Shown: positions 1-7,867, counted from the first letter of the stretch. The stretch: DNA of 50,090 bases from an uncultured Nitrospira sp. (GCA_902500805.1 CABVSA010000022.1:1-50090); one strand, 5' to 3'. The notes: generated from the sequence alone by a model not told the origin. Made by a program: numbers and translations.

Positions 1-2
1 GC

Positions 3-95
3 ACACGAATCACTGCACGACTCAAAGAACTGGGATTTCAGTTTGTGACGGTAGATCTGGATGGGTATCGCCCAGGGGGAGTCAGCCTAAGCTGA
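3..95 (+). CDS. larE: LarE-like sulfur transferase, C-terminal end only
   Basis: The window opens inside a plus-strand gene. The last 30 codons read TRITARLKELGFQFVTVDLD, then GYRPGGVSLS, then TGA at 93-95. The pattern lk-LGF-x-[FY]VT-DL-GYR-G is the usual carboxy end of LarE, the ATP-dependent sacrificial sulfur transferase that helps make the nickel-pincer cofactor of lactate racemase. It is also typical of wider LarE-like members of the PP-loop ATP pyrophosphatase fold. Only the tail is present, so catalytic residues cannot be checked. The gene converges with the ATP synthase F0 genes, whose last stop lies about 30 bases away. Assignment rests on the tail motif alone. Confidence 0.6.
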   Translation, partial: TRITARLKELGFQFVTVDLDGYRPGGVSLS

Positions 96-124
96 CACCC
101 CCTGACAATGACGATGGGAATAGA

Positions 125-631
125 TTAGCGCTGTTGTGAGCGAGAGAGGGCCTCAAGCGCTTCGTCGGCGAACTTCCGTTGATCAGCTTCGGTCAAACTC
201 CGCTGTACAACCTTTTCCGCGACCATCAGTGCCAATTCCGTGGTCTGGGTACGGATGTCCTGAAGGGCCTTGCGCCGTTCTTGCTCGATCTCTCTTGCGG
301 CATCGCCTTTAATCCGCTCAGCGTCAGCAGTCAACCGTTGCTCGTTTTCATCAAGTAGTCGCTGTGCTCGTTCTTTTGCCGCCGCAAGGATGGCCTCCGC
401 TTCCTTACCGGCTGCACTGAGCTTCGCCTCATAGTCCTTCAGCCGACTCTCGGCCTCTGATCGATGACGCTCGGCCTGATCGAGGCTGTCCCTAATTTTC
501 TTTTCTCGCTCCTCAAGGACACTGAGAATACCCGGGAATGCGTACTTATACAGGATGAATAATAAAATGCCGAAGGACACGACTTCCCAGAAAATCAGAG
601 ACGAGAAAAAGTGCGATTCAAACTGTGGCAT
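125..631 (-). CDS. atpF: ATP synthase F0 subunit b
   Basis: 168-aa peripheral-stalk subunit of the membrane ATP synthase. One hydrophobic N-terminal helix (about residues 8-30, LIFWEVVSFGILLFILYKYA) is followed by a long charged coiled coil rich in Glu, Arg, Lys and Ala. This is the b-subunit architecture: anchor in the membrane, right-handed coiled coil reaching to F1. Length fits the family (155-175 aa). It is the last gene of the minus-strand F0 set. No delta, alpha, gamma, beta or epsilon gene follows, because the DNA beyond 125 belongs to a convergent larE-like gene. A duplicated b/b' pair, common in some lineages, is not seen here. Confidence 0.95.
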   Translation of the reverse strand: MPQFESHFFSSLIFWEVVSFGILLFILYKYAFPGILSVLEEREKKIRDSLDQAERHRSEAESRLKDYEAKLSAAGKEAEAILAAAKERAQRLLDENEQRLTADAERIKGDAAREIEQERRKALQDIRTQTTELALMVAEKVVQRSLTEADQRKFADEALEALSRSQQR

Positions 632-720
632 ACACGCGTTCGTGAAACGTTACACGTGACACGTCGGACGAGAATGATCTCTCGAGTAACGAGTGACGAG
701 TAACGGTTAACGCTCCCTGG

Positions 721-951
721 TTATTTACGGAATCCCATGATGATAAAGGCAATGACCAAGCCGTACAACGCAATGGCTTCCACCAACGCGAACCCGATCC
801 ACATGTACTTCGTGACGCGTGCTTCCGCCTCGGGCTGACGGGCCACGACCTCGATCATCTTTCCAAAGATAAACCCGATACCGACACCCGCTCCGGCAAA
901 CCCTGCCGCGGCACATCCCATACCGATCAACCCTGCTGCTGCTGAATCCAT
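721..951 (-). CDS. atpE: ATP synthase F0 subunit c
   Basis: 76-aa proteolipid that forms the rotating c-ring. Two hydrophobic hairpin helices are visible. The first is Gly/Ala rich (GAGVGIGFIFGKMIE). They are joined by the polar loop ARQPEAEARV, which has the R-Q-P motif that touches gamma/epsilon. The second helix carries the ion-binding carboxylate in FALVEAIALYGLVIAF. The residue after the Glu is Ala, not the Ser/Thr usual in sodium-binding c subunits, so proton coupling is the natural reading. It lies between the subunit a and b genes, with short gaps. Confidence 0.96.
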   Translation of the reverse strand: MDSAAAGLIGMGCAAAGFAGAGVGIGFIFGKMIEVVARQPEAEARVTKYMWIGFALVEAIALYGLVIAFIIMGFRK

Positions 952-987
952 TATGTCTTACTCCTCTCTTGTCTAAACTGGCATGCG

Positions 988-1737
988 CTAATGCGCGTGC
1001 TCATCGTGGCCATGTAAATGAAATGCGTCACCCAGGTAGACGCAGGTCAAGATACTGAAAATGTAGGCTTGAATAAACGCGATACCGAATTCCAACCCAT
1101 AGATGGCGACCGTAAACGCAAAGGGCAACCATCCGATCAGCAACCCGCCGCCGATCGTGAGGCTGAACAAGACCGCGAGCATCACATGGCCCGCCGTCAT
1201 GTTGGCAAATAATCGAACCGCCAGTGAAACCGGTCGCGCCACCTGGCTAATGATCTCAATTGGAATCATCAAGGGCACCAACCATCCTGGTGTCCCAGGC
1301 GGAACCAGGATGCCGAGGAACTTTGCGCCGTGCAGCATGAACCCCATGACTAGGCTCAACCCATAGACCAGGAACGAGAAGACGGCCGTCACGATAATCT
1401 GGCTCGTCACTGTGTAGCTGCCTGGGATCAAGCCAATCAGATTACTGAACAAGATGAACACGAAGAGGGAGGCGATCAGGGGAAAGAATCGCATCCCCTC
1501 CTTCCCCATCGTGTCCAAGATCATGCTGCGAATGAAATCCACCATCATCTCTGCCAGGCTCTGCAACTTGCCCGGGACCAACTTCCTTGCAGACCCCGCC
1601 ATGACCATGAGCACCGCCGCCACCAGCACGACGATCCACATAAAGACAACGGCCTTATTGATGGAAATATCAAATCCGCCCAGCGAAATGGGAATCCAAT
1701 TCTGAAGCTCGAATTGATGAAGGGGGCTTTCTTCCAC
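988..1737 (-). CDS. atpB: ATP synthase F0 subunit a
   Basis: 249-aa polytopic membrane protein that forms the proton half-channels against the c-ring. Five to six hydrophobic segments are visible. The family signature is in PVSLAVRLFANMTAGHVMLA, which holds the essential Arg of helix 5 (S-L-A-V-R-L-F-A-N). The last helix region has the conserved Gly/Gln in EFGIAFIQAYIFSIL. The His-rich tail (HLHGHDEHAH) is common in this subunit. The gene is second in the F0 cluster, after the small AtpZ/AtpI-like gene and before c. Confidence 0.96.
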   Translation of the reverse strand: MEESPLHQFELQNWIPISLGGFDISINKAVVFMWIVVLVAAVLMVMAGSARKLVPGKLQSLAEMMVDFIRSMILDTMGKEGMRFFPLIASLFVFILFSNLIGLIPGSYTVTSQIIVTAVFSFLVYGLSLVMGFMLHGAKFLGILVPPGTPGWLVPLMIPIEIISQVARPVSLAVRLFANMTAGHVMLAVLFSLTIGGGLLIGWLPFAFTVAIYGLEFGIAFIQAYIFSILTCVYLGDAFHLHGHDEHAH

Positions 1738-1792
1738 GATGTTCTCGTCTGTCCTTATAGGGTTTTAGTTATGGAACCGTCAGTCTGAAACA

Positions 1793-2026
1793 CTATGTCT
1801 TCGGCCACCGTTGAATCGATCGATACGCATTTCTCATCCCGGCCACGATCCCCATCAAAAGCCCGATAATCATGCCCCATGGGGTCGAGTCGAACACATA
1901 CGTATCACAGACCCACCCCAATGCTCCTCCCACAATCAAGGCAGCAAGCAGATCAGTTGCGATCCTAATCGCTTGGCCGAGCCCCGCATATAAGGGATCT
2001 TGTGGAGGGGCCATTCTGAAACCCAT
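1793..2026 (-). CDS. AtpZ/AtpI-like F0 accessory protein
   Basis: 77-aa protein with two predicted membrane helices: ATDLLAALIVGGALGWVCD, and PWGMIIGLLMGIVAGMRNAY. The G-x-x-x-G-W-x-x-D element between them is typical of the AtpZ/AtpI family that precedes atpB in many operons. These proteins are linked to c-ring assembly and possibly Mg2+ or Ca2+ handling. It is the first gene after a good sigma-70-like promoter, so it heads the F0 transcript. Start could be the ATG at 2026 or the one at 2014 (MAPPQDP); neither has a clear ribosome binding site. Confidence 0.85.
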   Translation of the reverse strand: MGFRMAPPQDPLYAGLGQAIRIATDLLAALIVGGALGWVCDTYVFDSTPWGMIIGLLMGIVAGMRNAYRSIQRWPKT

Positions 2027-2072
2027 GGGAGGCGGAGCACGCAGTCACAACTCTGCCATTGATGGGCGTTCA

Positions 2073-2102
2073 ATTTAAGCAAAGGTCTGCTTGTAATGTC
2101 AA
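2073..2102 (-). promoter_or_regulatory. Probable sigma-70 promoter of the ATP synthase F0 operon
   Basis: Read on the minus strand: TTGACA (2097-2102), an 18-base spacer, then TTAAAT (2073-2078). The -35 box is a perfect consensus match and the -10 matches 4 of 6. The predicted start of transcription falls about 40 bases before the first gene of the F0 cluster. Promoter calls from sequence alone are uncertain, but position and strength fit. Confidence 0.5.
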
Positions 2103-2189
2103 GCCGTTAGGCATCTATCTCCCTAGAAATCTCTGCGGTATAGTGAGCCGACGTTATTTTGTACTACTGACTTAGGGCATCCGCAATCC

Positions 2190-3656
2190 ATGCGACAAGC
2201 TACCTCATCAAGGTTTTTGCATGGCTCCCCCTCACCGCTTATCGTCACTCGTCCCTGTCCATCGGCTACCCCCTTGGAGCTGTATGCAAACATCGCTTCG
2301 ACCGGGCAGCCGTCTTTTCTATTGGAAAGTGCCGGTGGACGATCAATGGGGCGATATTCGTACTTCTCCACAAACCCCTATTACCGGGTGTCTGGAGTGG
2401 GCAGCCACCTGGCCGAACAACCGACATGGAGCCACAGCACGTCAGGACTGGCTCCCTTTCAGAGATTGGCTCAACTGTTCGCCGACCAGCACATCGCTCG
2501 CCCTCTCGATGCTCCTCCGTTTTTCGGAGGGGCCGTGGGGTACCTTAGCTATGATCTCGTTCGCCAATTTGAGACATTACCGTCGCTCGCCTCAGCTCAT
2601 CCCATCGTTCCTGACTTGGAATTCGCATTTTTTGATCTCGTCGCAGCCGTCGACCATACGTGCAACCATCTGGTACTGATGTACTGTCCGCCACTGACAC
2701 GATTTTTAGGTGAGTCGCGAGAACAACTTTTCCGTGAAGGAAGGGACCGGCTTGCTGCCTTCGAAGCCCTCTTGACGCAGCCAGACGCGGGCACCGCCCA
2801 TCCGGATGATCTGGGCCCCCTTACCTTTACACCGGAGCAGGAACGATCAGCCTATATGCAGAGTGTCCGCCGGTGCCAGGATTACATCGCCGCCGGCGAT
2901 ATTTACCAAGCCAATCTCTCACACCGCTTCGCCGTCAATTGCGCAGCACTCCGTCAAGGGCCGCTGCAAGCCGATCTCTCCGCCTATCATCGCCTACGGA
3001 CGCTGAACCCTTCGCCCTTTTCTGGACTACTTCGGCTCGATACCGTCCGCCTCATCAGCTCATCACCCGAGCGCCTTGTTCGCCTTGACGGTCGTCGAGC
3101 GGATACCAGGCCGATCGCAGGAACCAGGCCTCGCGGGAAAACACCGTTCGAAGATGAACGACTCGTCGCGGAGCTGCAGGCCAATGAGAAGGAGCGAGCG
3201 GAACACATTATGCTCGTCGATCTCGAGCGCAACGATCTCGGTCGTGTCTGCCGATCTGGGAGCCTCCAGGTCGATGAAGTCATGACCTTGGAGCAGTACT
3301 CGCATGTCAGCCACTTGGTGTCTCATATCGCCGGTACGCTCACGGAGCAGGCAACCGGGTTCGATCTACTCAGAGCCATGTTTCCAGGAGGCACGATCAC
3401 CGGCGTTCCGAAGATCCGCTGTATGGAGATCATTGAGGAACTAGAACCCGTCCGCCGCGGTCCCTATACCGGCTCCATGGGGTATCTCAGCTGGAGTGGC
3501 GACCTTGACTTCAATATCCTGATTCGTACGCTCACGATGATGAATGGGACAGGCTATCTCCAAGTCGGCGCCGGCATCGTGGCCGATTCCGACCCGGCAC
3601 GCGAGTACGAGGAAACCATTCATAAGGCCCAGGCTTTTTTCAGCGCTTTTGGGTAG
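2190..3656 (+). CDS. pabB: Aminodeoxychorismate synthase component I (chorismate-binding)
   Basis: 488-aa chorismate-utilising enzyme of the TrpE/PabB family, joining chorismate and glutamine-derived ammonia. The N-terminal domain has FLLESAGG and GGAVGYLSYD. The C-terminal catalytic domain shows DIYQANLSHRF, SSSPERLVRL, PIAGTRPRG, ERAEHIMLVDLERNDLGR and FPGGTITGVPKIR. It is followed after four bases by a class IV aminotransferase of the PabC/IlvE type, which favours p-aminobenzoate (folate) synthesis over tryptophan. PIAGT has Ala where some PabB enzymes (E. coli) have a reactive Lys. The LLES motif, which binds tryptophan in TrpE, is present. An anthranilate synthase role therefore cannot be excluded. 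No glutaminase partner (PabA/TrpG) is adjacent. Confidence 0.85.
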   Translation: MRQATSSRFLHGSPSPLIVTRPCPSATPLELYANIASTGQPSFLLESAGGRSMGRYSYFSTNPYYRVSGVGSHLAEQPTWSHSTSGLAPFQRLAQLFADQHIARPLDAPPFFGGAVGYLSYDLVRQFETLPSLASAHPIVPDLEFAFFDLVAAVDHTCNHLVLMYCPPLTRFLGESREQLFREGRDRLAAFEALLTQPDAGTAHPDDLGPLTFTPEQERSAYMQSVRRCQDYIAAGDIYQANLSHRFAVNCAALRQGPLQADLSAYHRLRTLNPSPFSGLLRLDTVRLISSSPERLVRLDGRRADTRPIAGTRPRGKTPFEDERLVAELQANEKERAEHIMLVDLERNDLGRVCRSGSLQVDEVMTLEQYSHVSHLVSHIAGTLTEQATGFDLLRAMFPGGTITGVPKIRCMEIIEELEPVRRGPYTGSMGYLSWSGDLDFNILIRTLTMMNGTGYLQVGAGIVADSDPAREYEETIHKAQAFFSAFG

Positions 3657-3660
3657 CACG

Positions 3661-4548
3661 ATGTGGATCTACTTGAACGATCGATTTGTGCACGACCACG
3701 AAGCCGTCATCTCCGTCTTCGATCATGGTTTTCTCTATGGCGATGGAGTCTTTGAAACGATGCGCTCGTATGGCCCTCGCCTCTTCATGCGAGACCGCCA
3801 CCTATCACGACTATTTGAGTCCGCTGACGCCATCGGCATCAAGATTCCAACTCCTCTCGCACAGTGGGCTGATATTCTACATGAAGCCCTGGTGCGCAAC
3901 GAGGTGGGCAATGATCACCGAGACGCCTATGTGCGAATCACGGTTTCGCGTGGAGTCGGAGAGATAGGGCTGGATCCGGCCCTGTGCTCCTCGCCGACCG
4001 TCGTCGTGATGACCAAGCCGCTGGCACCTCCGGCATCTTGTCTCTATGACCACGGCGTCGCCGTAAAGGTCGCATCGACCAAGCGTAACCTGCCGAGTGC
4101 CCTCCCACCGCGAATCAAGACCACCAATTTTCTGAACAACATCTTGGCCAAGCAAGAAGCCATCGCAGGGAACGCGTTCGACAGCCTTCTGCTCAATTGG
4201 GAAGGACACCTGACCGAAGGCACAACGAGCAATCTCTTCTTCGTCCGTGATGGCCGGCTGAGCACGCCCGCCTTGAACTGCGGCCTCCTCAATGGCATCA
4301 CCAGACAAGTCGTGATTCAATTGGCCGAAGAACTCCACCTACCCTTCGAGGAAGGGTATTTTACCGTTGACCAACTCCATCAGGCCGATGAGTGCTTTTT
4401 GACCAACACCAGCATGGAAATCCTGCCGGTGGTGGCGGTCGACAACAGGCGAGTGGGCAATGGAGCGCCAGGCCCTCTCACCCGCAAGCTACAAGCGCGG
4501 TTTATTCAGTCTCGGGCCCGACTCTCAGAACCTCCTGCATCAAGCTGA
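3661..4548 (+). CDS. PLP-dependent class IV aminotransferase, PabC/IlvE-like
   Basis: 295-aa fold-type IV PLP enzyme. The ATG at 3661 follows the pabB stop by four bases and gives the family N-terminus MWIYLNDRFV, then DHGFLYGDGVFETMR. The Schiff-base lysine lies in PRIKTTNFLNNILAKQEA. LTEGTTSNLFFV is the conserved cofactor-binding stretch, and GLLNGITRQVVI completes the signature. Beside pabB it is probably 4-amino-4-deoxychorismate lyase, which releases pyruvate to give p-aminobenzoate. Branched-chain and D-amino-acid aminotransferases share these motifs, so exact substrate is inferred from context only. In-frame codons upstream of 3661 overlap pabB and look unrelated. Confidence 0.85.
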   Translation: MWIYLNDRFVHDHEAVISVFDHGFLYGDGVFETMRSYGPRLFMRDRHLSRLFESADAIGIKIPTPLAQWADILHEALVRNEVGNDHRDAYVRITVSRGVGEIGLDPALCSSPTVVVMTKPLAPPASCLYDHGVAVKVASTKRNLPSALPPRIKTTNFLNNILAKQEAIAGNAFDSLLLNWEGHLTEGTTSNLFFVRDGRLSTPALNCGLLNGITRQVVIQLAEELHLPFEEGYFTVDQLHQADECFLTNTSMEILPVVAVDNRRVGNGAPGPLTRKLQARFIQSRARLSEPPASS

Positions 4549-4613
4549 CTCTCCGATTCTCTGCCGTATCATCAGGTCCTCACACAGCCGAGCAGCAGAA
4601 GACCCACAATTCC

Positions 4614-4641
4614 TTGACAGTCCATTAGAGACTGCTATCGT
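4614..4641 (+). promoter_or_regulatory. Candidate promoter for the lytic transglycosylase gene
   Basis: TTGACA at 4614-4619, a 16-base spacer and TATCGT at 4636-4641 form a fair sigma-70 promoter in the gap after the aminotransferase gene. If used, transcription would begin near 4648. That coincides with one candidate ATG, so the message could be leaderless or could start translation at the later ATG (4684). Confidence 0.4.
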
Positions 4642-5346
4642 GTGACCATGCTGAATCACAGATTCCTATCCGTCTCCGCATGCATGCGCACCAGCCTGGC
4701 AACTGCGCTCTTGCTGGGTGGTTGTCTACTGGGTACGGTTCCATCTCTGCATGCGGAGATTTATCAGTACATTGACTCCAAGGGGACCATTTCTCTGACC
4801 AATGTCCCTTCTGATATCCGATATCGCCGAGTCGACATCCGCCCGAATCGACTACACCCGGTCATCTCCGAGCAGGAATTGGAGCCGATGATCAAGCGGT
4901 TTTCAAGGCAACATCAACTCCATCCGGCTCTTATCCGTGCCGTGATCAAGGCCGAATCGAATTTTGACCCTCGCGCCGTTTCACGATCCGGTGCGATCGG
5001 GTTGATGCAGTTGATGCCGCGGACCGCACTCCAGTTGGATGTTCGAGATCTGTACGATCCCGAAGACAATATCGGTGGAGGAACCAAGTATCTCCGTCAA
5101 CTATTGGATCGATTTCGAGGGAATCTCCCTCTCGCGCTTGCGGCCTACAATGCCGGAGAGCACGTGGTCGACCGGTACCGCACCCTTCCACCGATCGATG
5201 AAACACGCCAGTATGTCCGCAAAGTCCTTCGGTACTACCGAACCTTCCTCTCACATGACCTGGCGTCGACCGGTCATGTCATCCCGTCTTCGGAGTACGC
5301 CATGACACCAGCTTCCCCCGAGGTCTCAAGCCCACCCGCTCAGTAG
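4642..5346 (+). CDS. Exported lytic transglycosylase (SLT domain) with DUF4124-like N-terminus
   Basis: Up to 234 aa. A signal peptide (RTSLATALLLGGCLLG) ends near LHAE. It is followed by a short beta region, EIYQYIDSKGTISLTNVPSD, like the DUF4124 module that often precedes murein hydrolases. The SLT domain has the catalytic Glu in IKAESNFDPRAVSRSGAIGL, then MQLMP and LALAAYNAGE. It cleaves glycan strands of peptidoglycan in the periplasm, forming 1,6-anhydro ends. Start is uncertain: GTG 4642, ATG 4648 or ATG 4684 are in frame. The last places the initiator directly before the hydrophobic stretch and about 36 bases after a predicted transcription start. The 3' end overlaps convergent nadB by 68 bases. 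Confidence 0.9.
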   Translation: MTMLNHRFLSVSACMRTSLATALLLGGCLLGTVPSLHAEIYQYIDSKGTISLTNVPSDIRYRRVDIRPNRLHPVISEQELEPMIKRFSRQHQLHPALIRAVIKAESNFDPRAVSRSGAIGLMQLMPRTALQLDVRDLYDPEDNIGGGTKYLRQLLDRFRGNLPLALAAYNAGEHVVDRYRTLPPIDETRQYVRKVLRYYRTFLSHDLASTGHVIPSSEYAMTPASPEVSSPPAQ

Positions 5347-6913
5347 TTCGATCCGTGAGACGCAGTCGGCTATGCGTCTTCCATCCAGGGCGTCGCGTCC
5401 CGGGGAAGTCGGATCGGTAGTGGGCGCCGACGCTGTTCTCTCTCCACAAGGCCGCTTCCGCCACGCAACGCGCCACTTGGACCATGTTCTTCACCTCGAG
5501 ATCAGCTCTACTCGAAAAGGATCGGGAGACCATCCGTTCCCATCGAGCCAGTTGAGCCGTAGCCCGAACTAATGACTCCCGCGATCGGATCAACCCGACC
5601 TGTCCCCACATGATCCGACGCAAAGAGTTTCGCACCTTTTCCACATCCTCAAGTCGATCACCGTGGCCGCGTGGTAACGGCTCACGCACCTCGATCATAC
5701 TCGAGATTGAGCCGCGAGCAGCCGATGCGATGGCGGCCACGCCAGCCCTCATTCCAAATACAAGCCCTTCCAACAGGGAGTTACTTGCCAACCGGTTGGC
5801 CCCGTGTACACCGCTGCACGCCACCTCTCCGGCCGCAAACAAACCCGGCAATGTGGTCGCCCCGTTGAGGTCGGTTGTGACCCCTCCCATCATATAATGG
5901 GCGCTTGGCGAGACCGGGATCCACTCTTCCGTAATGTCGATATCGTGACGAAGGCAGGTTGCATAAATCGTGGGAAAGCGACGTTTCACAAAATCCGATC
6001 CCAAATGCGTGACATCGAGATAGACATGCCGGGCACGCGTCGCCGCCATTTCCGCCCAGATTGCCCGTGCCACGATATCCCTCGGGGCCAACACACCGAG
6101 AGGGTGGTATCGCGTCATAAACGACTCACCCTTATTATTGCGCAGCTGACCACCTTCCCCGCGCATGGCTTCCGACAACAAGAACGGTGGGCTTGATGGC
6201 AGATAGAGTGACGTTGGGTGAAACTGGACGAACTCCATATCTTGCAATTCCGCCCCTGCACGGAAGGCCATCGCCATCCCATCGCCTGTGGCATTGGGAG
6301 GATTCGTCGTCCTGGCAAAAACCTGGCCGGCGCCACCGGTTGAAAGGACAACTGCCTTTGCGGGAATGATAAATTGCTCCCCGGAGTTTTCGTCAAGGAC
6401 CACTGCACCGCAACATCGCCCTCCCTCGACGACAAGATCGACTGTAAAATGATAATCCAAGCGGGCAATCCGCTGTTGTCGAACCGCTTGTGCCATAAGG
6501 GCCCGGACCATCTCATTTCCCGTCGCGTCGCCTCGCGCGCGAAGAATGCGATTACGGCTGTGGGCTGCTTCCCGCGTAAAAGCAAATTTTCCGCCGGCCT
6601 TGTCGAACTTCGCCCCCCACTTGATTAACTCCTGAATTCGATCCGGCCCTTCTTCCACCAGCACACGTACGGCCTCTCGACGGCACAGCCCATGGCCCGC
6701 CTTCACCGTATCCGTCAAATGGATGGCAACATCGTCTTCTTCGCTCAATGCAACGGCAACGCCACCTTGTGCAAAGATCGAATTACTCTGAAGTGGATGG
6801 CCTTTGGTGAGCATGATCACTCGCCCGACCCGGCAGAGCTCCAAGGCAGCACGAAGCCCGGCAACTCCGCTGCCGATGACGAGAAAATCTGCTTCCGGCA
6901 CAGATCGCGGCAT
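5279..6913 (-). CDS. nadB: L-aspartate oxidase
   Basis: 544-aa flavoprotein that oxidises L-aspartate to iminoaspartate, the first step of NAD biosynthesis. The N-terminal FAD motif is LVIGSGVAGLRAALE. Others are SIFAQGGVAVAL, AGHGLCRREAV, GGAGQVF, the substrate region MEFVQFHPTSLY, and PSAHYMMGGVTTD with GLFAAGEVACSGVHGANRLA-SNSL. The C-terminal capping helices end in HYRSDFP. About 35 further residues follow that usual end, and these overlap the convergent transglycosylase gene. No nadA or nadC is adjacent. The start ATG at 6913 is three bases after the stop of an upstream lipoprotein gene, so the two are probably cotranscribed. Confidence 0.95.
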   Translation of the reverse strand: MPRSVPEADFLVIGSGVAGLRAALELCRVGRVIMLTKGHPLQSNSIFAQGGVAVALSEEDDVAIHLTDTVKAGHGLCRREAVRVLVEEGPDRIQELIKWGAKFDKAGGKFAFTREAAHSRNRILRARGDATGNEMVRALMAQAVRQQRIARLDYHFTVDLVVEGGRCCGAVVLDENSGEQFIIPAKAVVLSTGGAGQVFARTTNPPNATGDGMAMAFRAGAELQDMEFVQFHPTSLYLPSSPPFLLSEAMRGEGGQLRNNKGESFMTRYHPLGVLAPRDIVARAIWAEMAATRARHVYLDVTHLGSDFVKRRFPTIYATCLRHDIDITEEWIPVSPSAHYMMGGVTTDLNGATTLPGLFAAGEVACSGVHGANRLASNSLLEGLVFGMRAGVAAIASAARGSISSMIEVREPLPRGHGDRLEDVEKVRNSLRRIMWGQVGLIRSRESLVRATAQLARWERMVSRSFSSRADLEVKNMVQVARCVAEAALWRENSVGAHYRSDFPGTRRPGWKTHSRLRLTDRTTERVGLRPRGKLVSWRTPKTG

Positions 6914-6916
6914 GGT

Positions 6917-7441
6917 TTATCGTGGGGGAGAGGACGGCTCGGATAACATCTGCTTGGTCTGCATCCCGAAGGGCAAATCACCCTGCGCCCCACGCAAGAG
7001 AATCGAGTGCGTTCCGACCCATTGCAATCGGGTATGGCCACGCTGCCGGGTTCCCGTGTCATTGGCGTCTTTTTTCCATGTCCCCTGCCAATTGACGAGC
7101 ACATCGAAGGCGTCCTTTGCCAGCATGACCCGCTCGATCCTGAACTCAAGCGTAATCGCATGAAACGCCTCAAAATCCATCTCCGCTTGTCGTTGCAACT
7201 CTTCTGTCGCATCAAGAGGGGATAGCATCGACCGAAACCCTGCCCGATCCTTTCGCTCATACGCGCTTCGGAGGGATTCCAAAGCCTGATCAAGACGAAG
7301 CAGTCGCTCATGCTCGGCGGGGTACTGAATCGTCTTAGACGGACAGCCTGTGACAAGAAAGGTCAGCAAGAAAAGCCATCCCATATGCAGAGTCGGTGAA
7401 AGACTGGCGCGCCGGGCAAACATAGAAGGGCAGTATACCAT
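6917..7441 (-). CDS. Predicted lipoprotein, function unknown
   Basis: Up to 174 aa with a hydrophobic N-terminus and a lipobox, LVTGC, so it should be a lipid-anchored envelope protein. The mature part begins with a helical stretch (LLRLDQALESLRSAYERKDR) and continues with beta-rich sequence. This resembles small NTF2/SnoaL-like folds, where a helical N-part packs on a sheet, but no family was recognised with confidence. Candidate starts are ATG 7441, 7423 and 7384. The last gives a compact signal peptide, MGWLFLLTFLVTGC; none has a clear Shine-Dalgarno. It precedes nadB by three bases, likely as one transcript, without an obvious functional link. Confidence 0.7.
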   Translation of the reverse strand: MVYCPSMFARRASLSPTLHMGWLFLLTFLVTGCPSKTIQYPAEHERLLRLDQALESLRSAYERKDRAGFRSMLSPLDATEELQRQAEMDFEAFHAITLEFRIERVMLAKDAFDVLVNWQGTWKKDANDTGTRQRGHTRLQWVGTHSILLRGAQGDLPFGMQTKQMLSEPSSPPR

Positions 7442-7516
7442 AGGGGAAAAGCGCGCCGTGAGCTTGCATTTTTCAGAAAAAGCTTTTAGACTCCCCCCTC
7501 TTTGGAGATACTAAGC

Positions 7517-7612
7517 ATGTCAAGCGTCTTGAAGAAACGACGGAAGAAGATGCGCAAGCACAAGTACAAAAAGTTGCGCCAACGTCAAAAGTTCCTTCGC
7601 CGGAAAAGCTAA
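7517..7612 (+). CDS. bS22/mS38-like small ribosomal protein (AURKAIP1/COX24 domain)
   Basis: 31-aa, extremely basic protein that starts MSSVLKKRRKKMRKHKYKKL and ends FLRRKS. The [GS]SV-[IL]KKRRK-M-KHK-KKL pattern is the AURKAIP1/COX24 (DUF1713) domain. It is shared by the mitochondrial small-subunit protein mS38 and the short bacterial protein bS22, which sits near the decoding region of the 30S subunit. A stand-alone gene of about 30 codons is the normal form in bacteria. It is separate from its neighbours and followed 30 bases later by another short conserved gene. Many annotation pipelines miss it because of its size. Confidence 0.85.
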   Translation: MSSVLKKRRKKMRKHKYKKLRQRQKFLRRKS

Positions 7613-7642
7613 ACTCAGCCTGCGTGGCGGGAGGACAAGGCC

Positions 7643-7867
7643 GTGTCCGAGGGTAAGGGCAAGAAAGTTCGAATCCGCGTACGGACGGTCAGTTGCACCT
7701 ACGTGGGAGACTTTTTGGTACCTCCCATGCGAAATCGTGTCTCAGACGCGATTAACGAGGAGGCACGTCTGTTCATTAGCCTCACCGACGTGGTCATCAA
7801 CGAGAAGGAGCAGTCTGATTTCGTTGCAGTCAACAAGAACCTGATCGAGTCAATCGTTCAGATCTAG
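7643..7867 (+). CDS. Small conserved protein, DUF6812-like
   Basis: 74 aa from a GTG start, preceded by GGGAGGACAAGG. The sequence RVRTVSCTYVGDFLVPPMRN, followed by RVSDAINEE and FISLTDVVI, reads as a small beta protein with a loop-helix insertion. This pattern recurs in short uncharacterised proteins (DUF6812 type) that may bind nucleic acid or act in regulation. Function is not known. It lies between the bS22-like gene and the MsbA-type exporter on the same strand. Family assignment is from memory of the motif and should be treated as tentative. Confidence 0.65.
   Translation: MSEGKGKKVRIRVRTVSCTYVGDFLVPPMRNRVSDAINEEARLFISLTDVVINEKEQSDFVAVNKNLIESIVQI

Noticed and set aside
681..706. Short repeated unit CGAGTAACG/CGAGTGACG between atpE and atpF
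   Set aside because: Only three imperfect copies of about nine bases; too short to call a functional repeat.
3115..3135. Missing reactive lysine (PIAGT, not PIKGT) in the PabB-like protein
   Set aside because: Many genuine PabB and all TrpE enzymes have Ala here, so it does not mark a defect; it only leaves the PabB/TrpE choice open.
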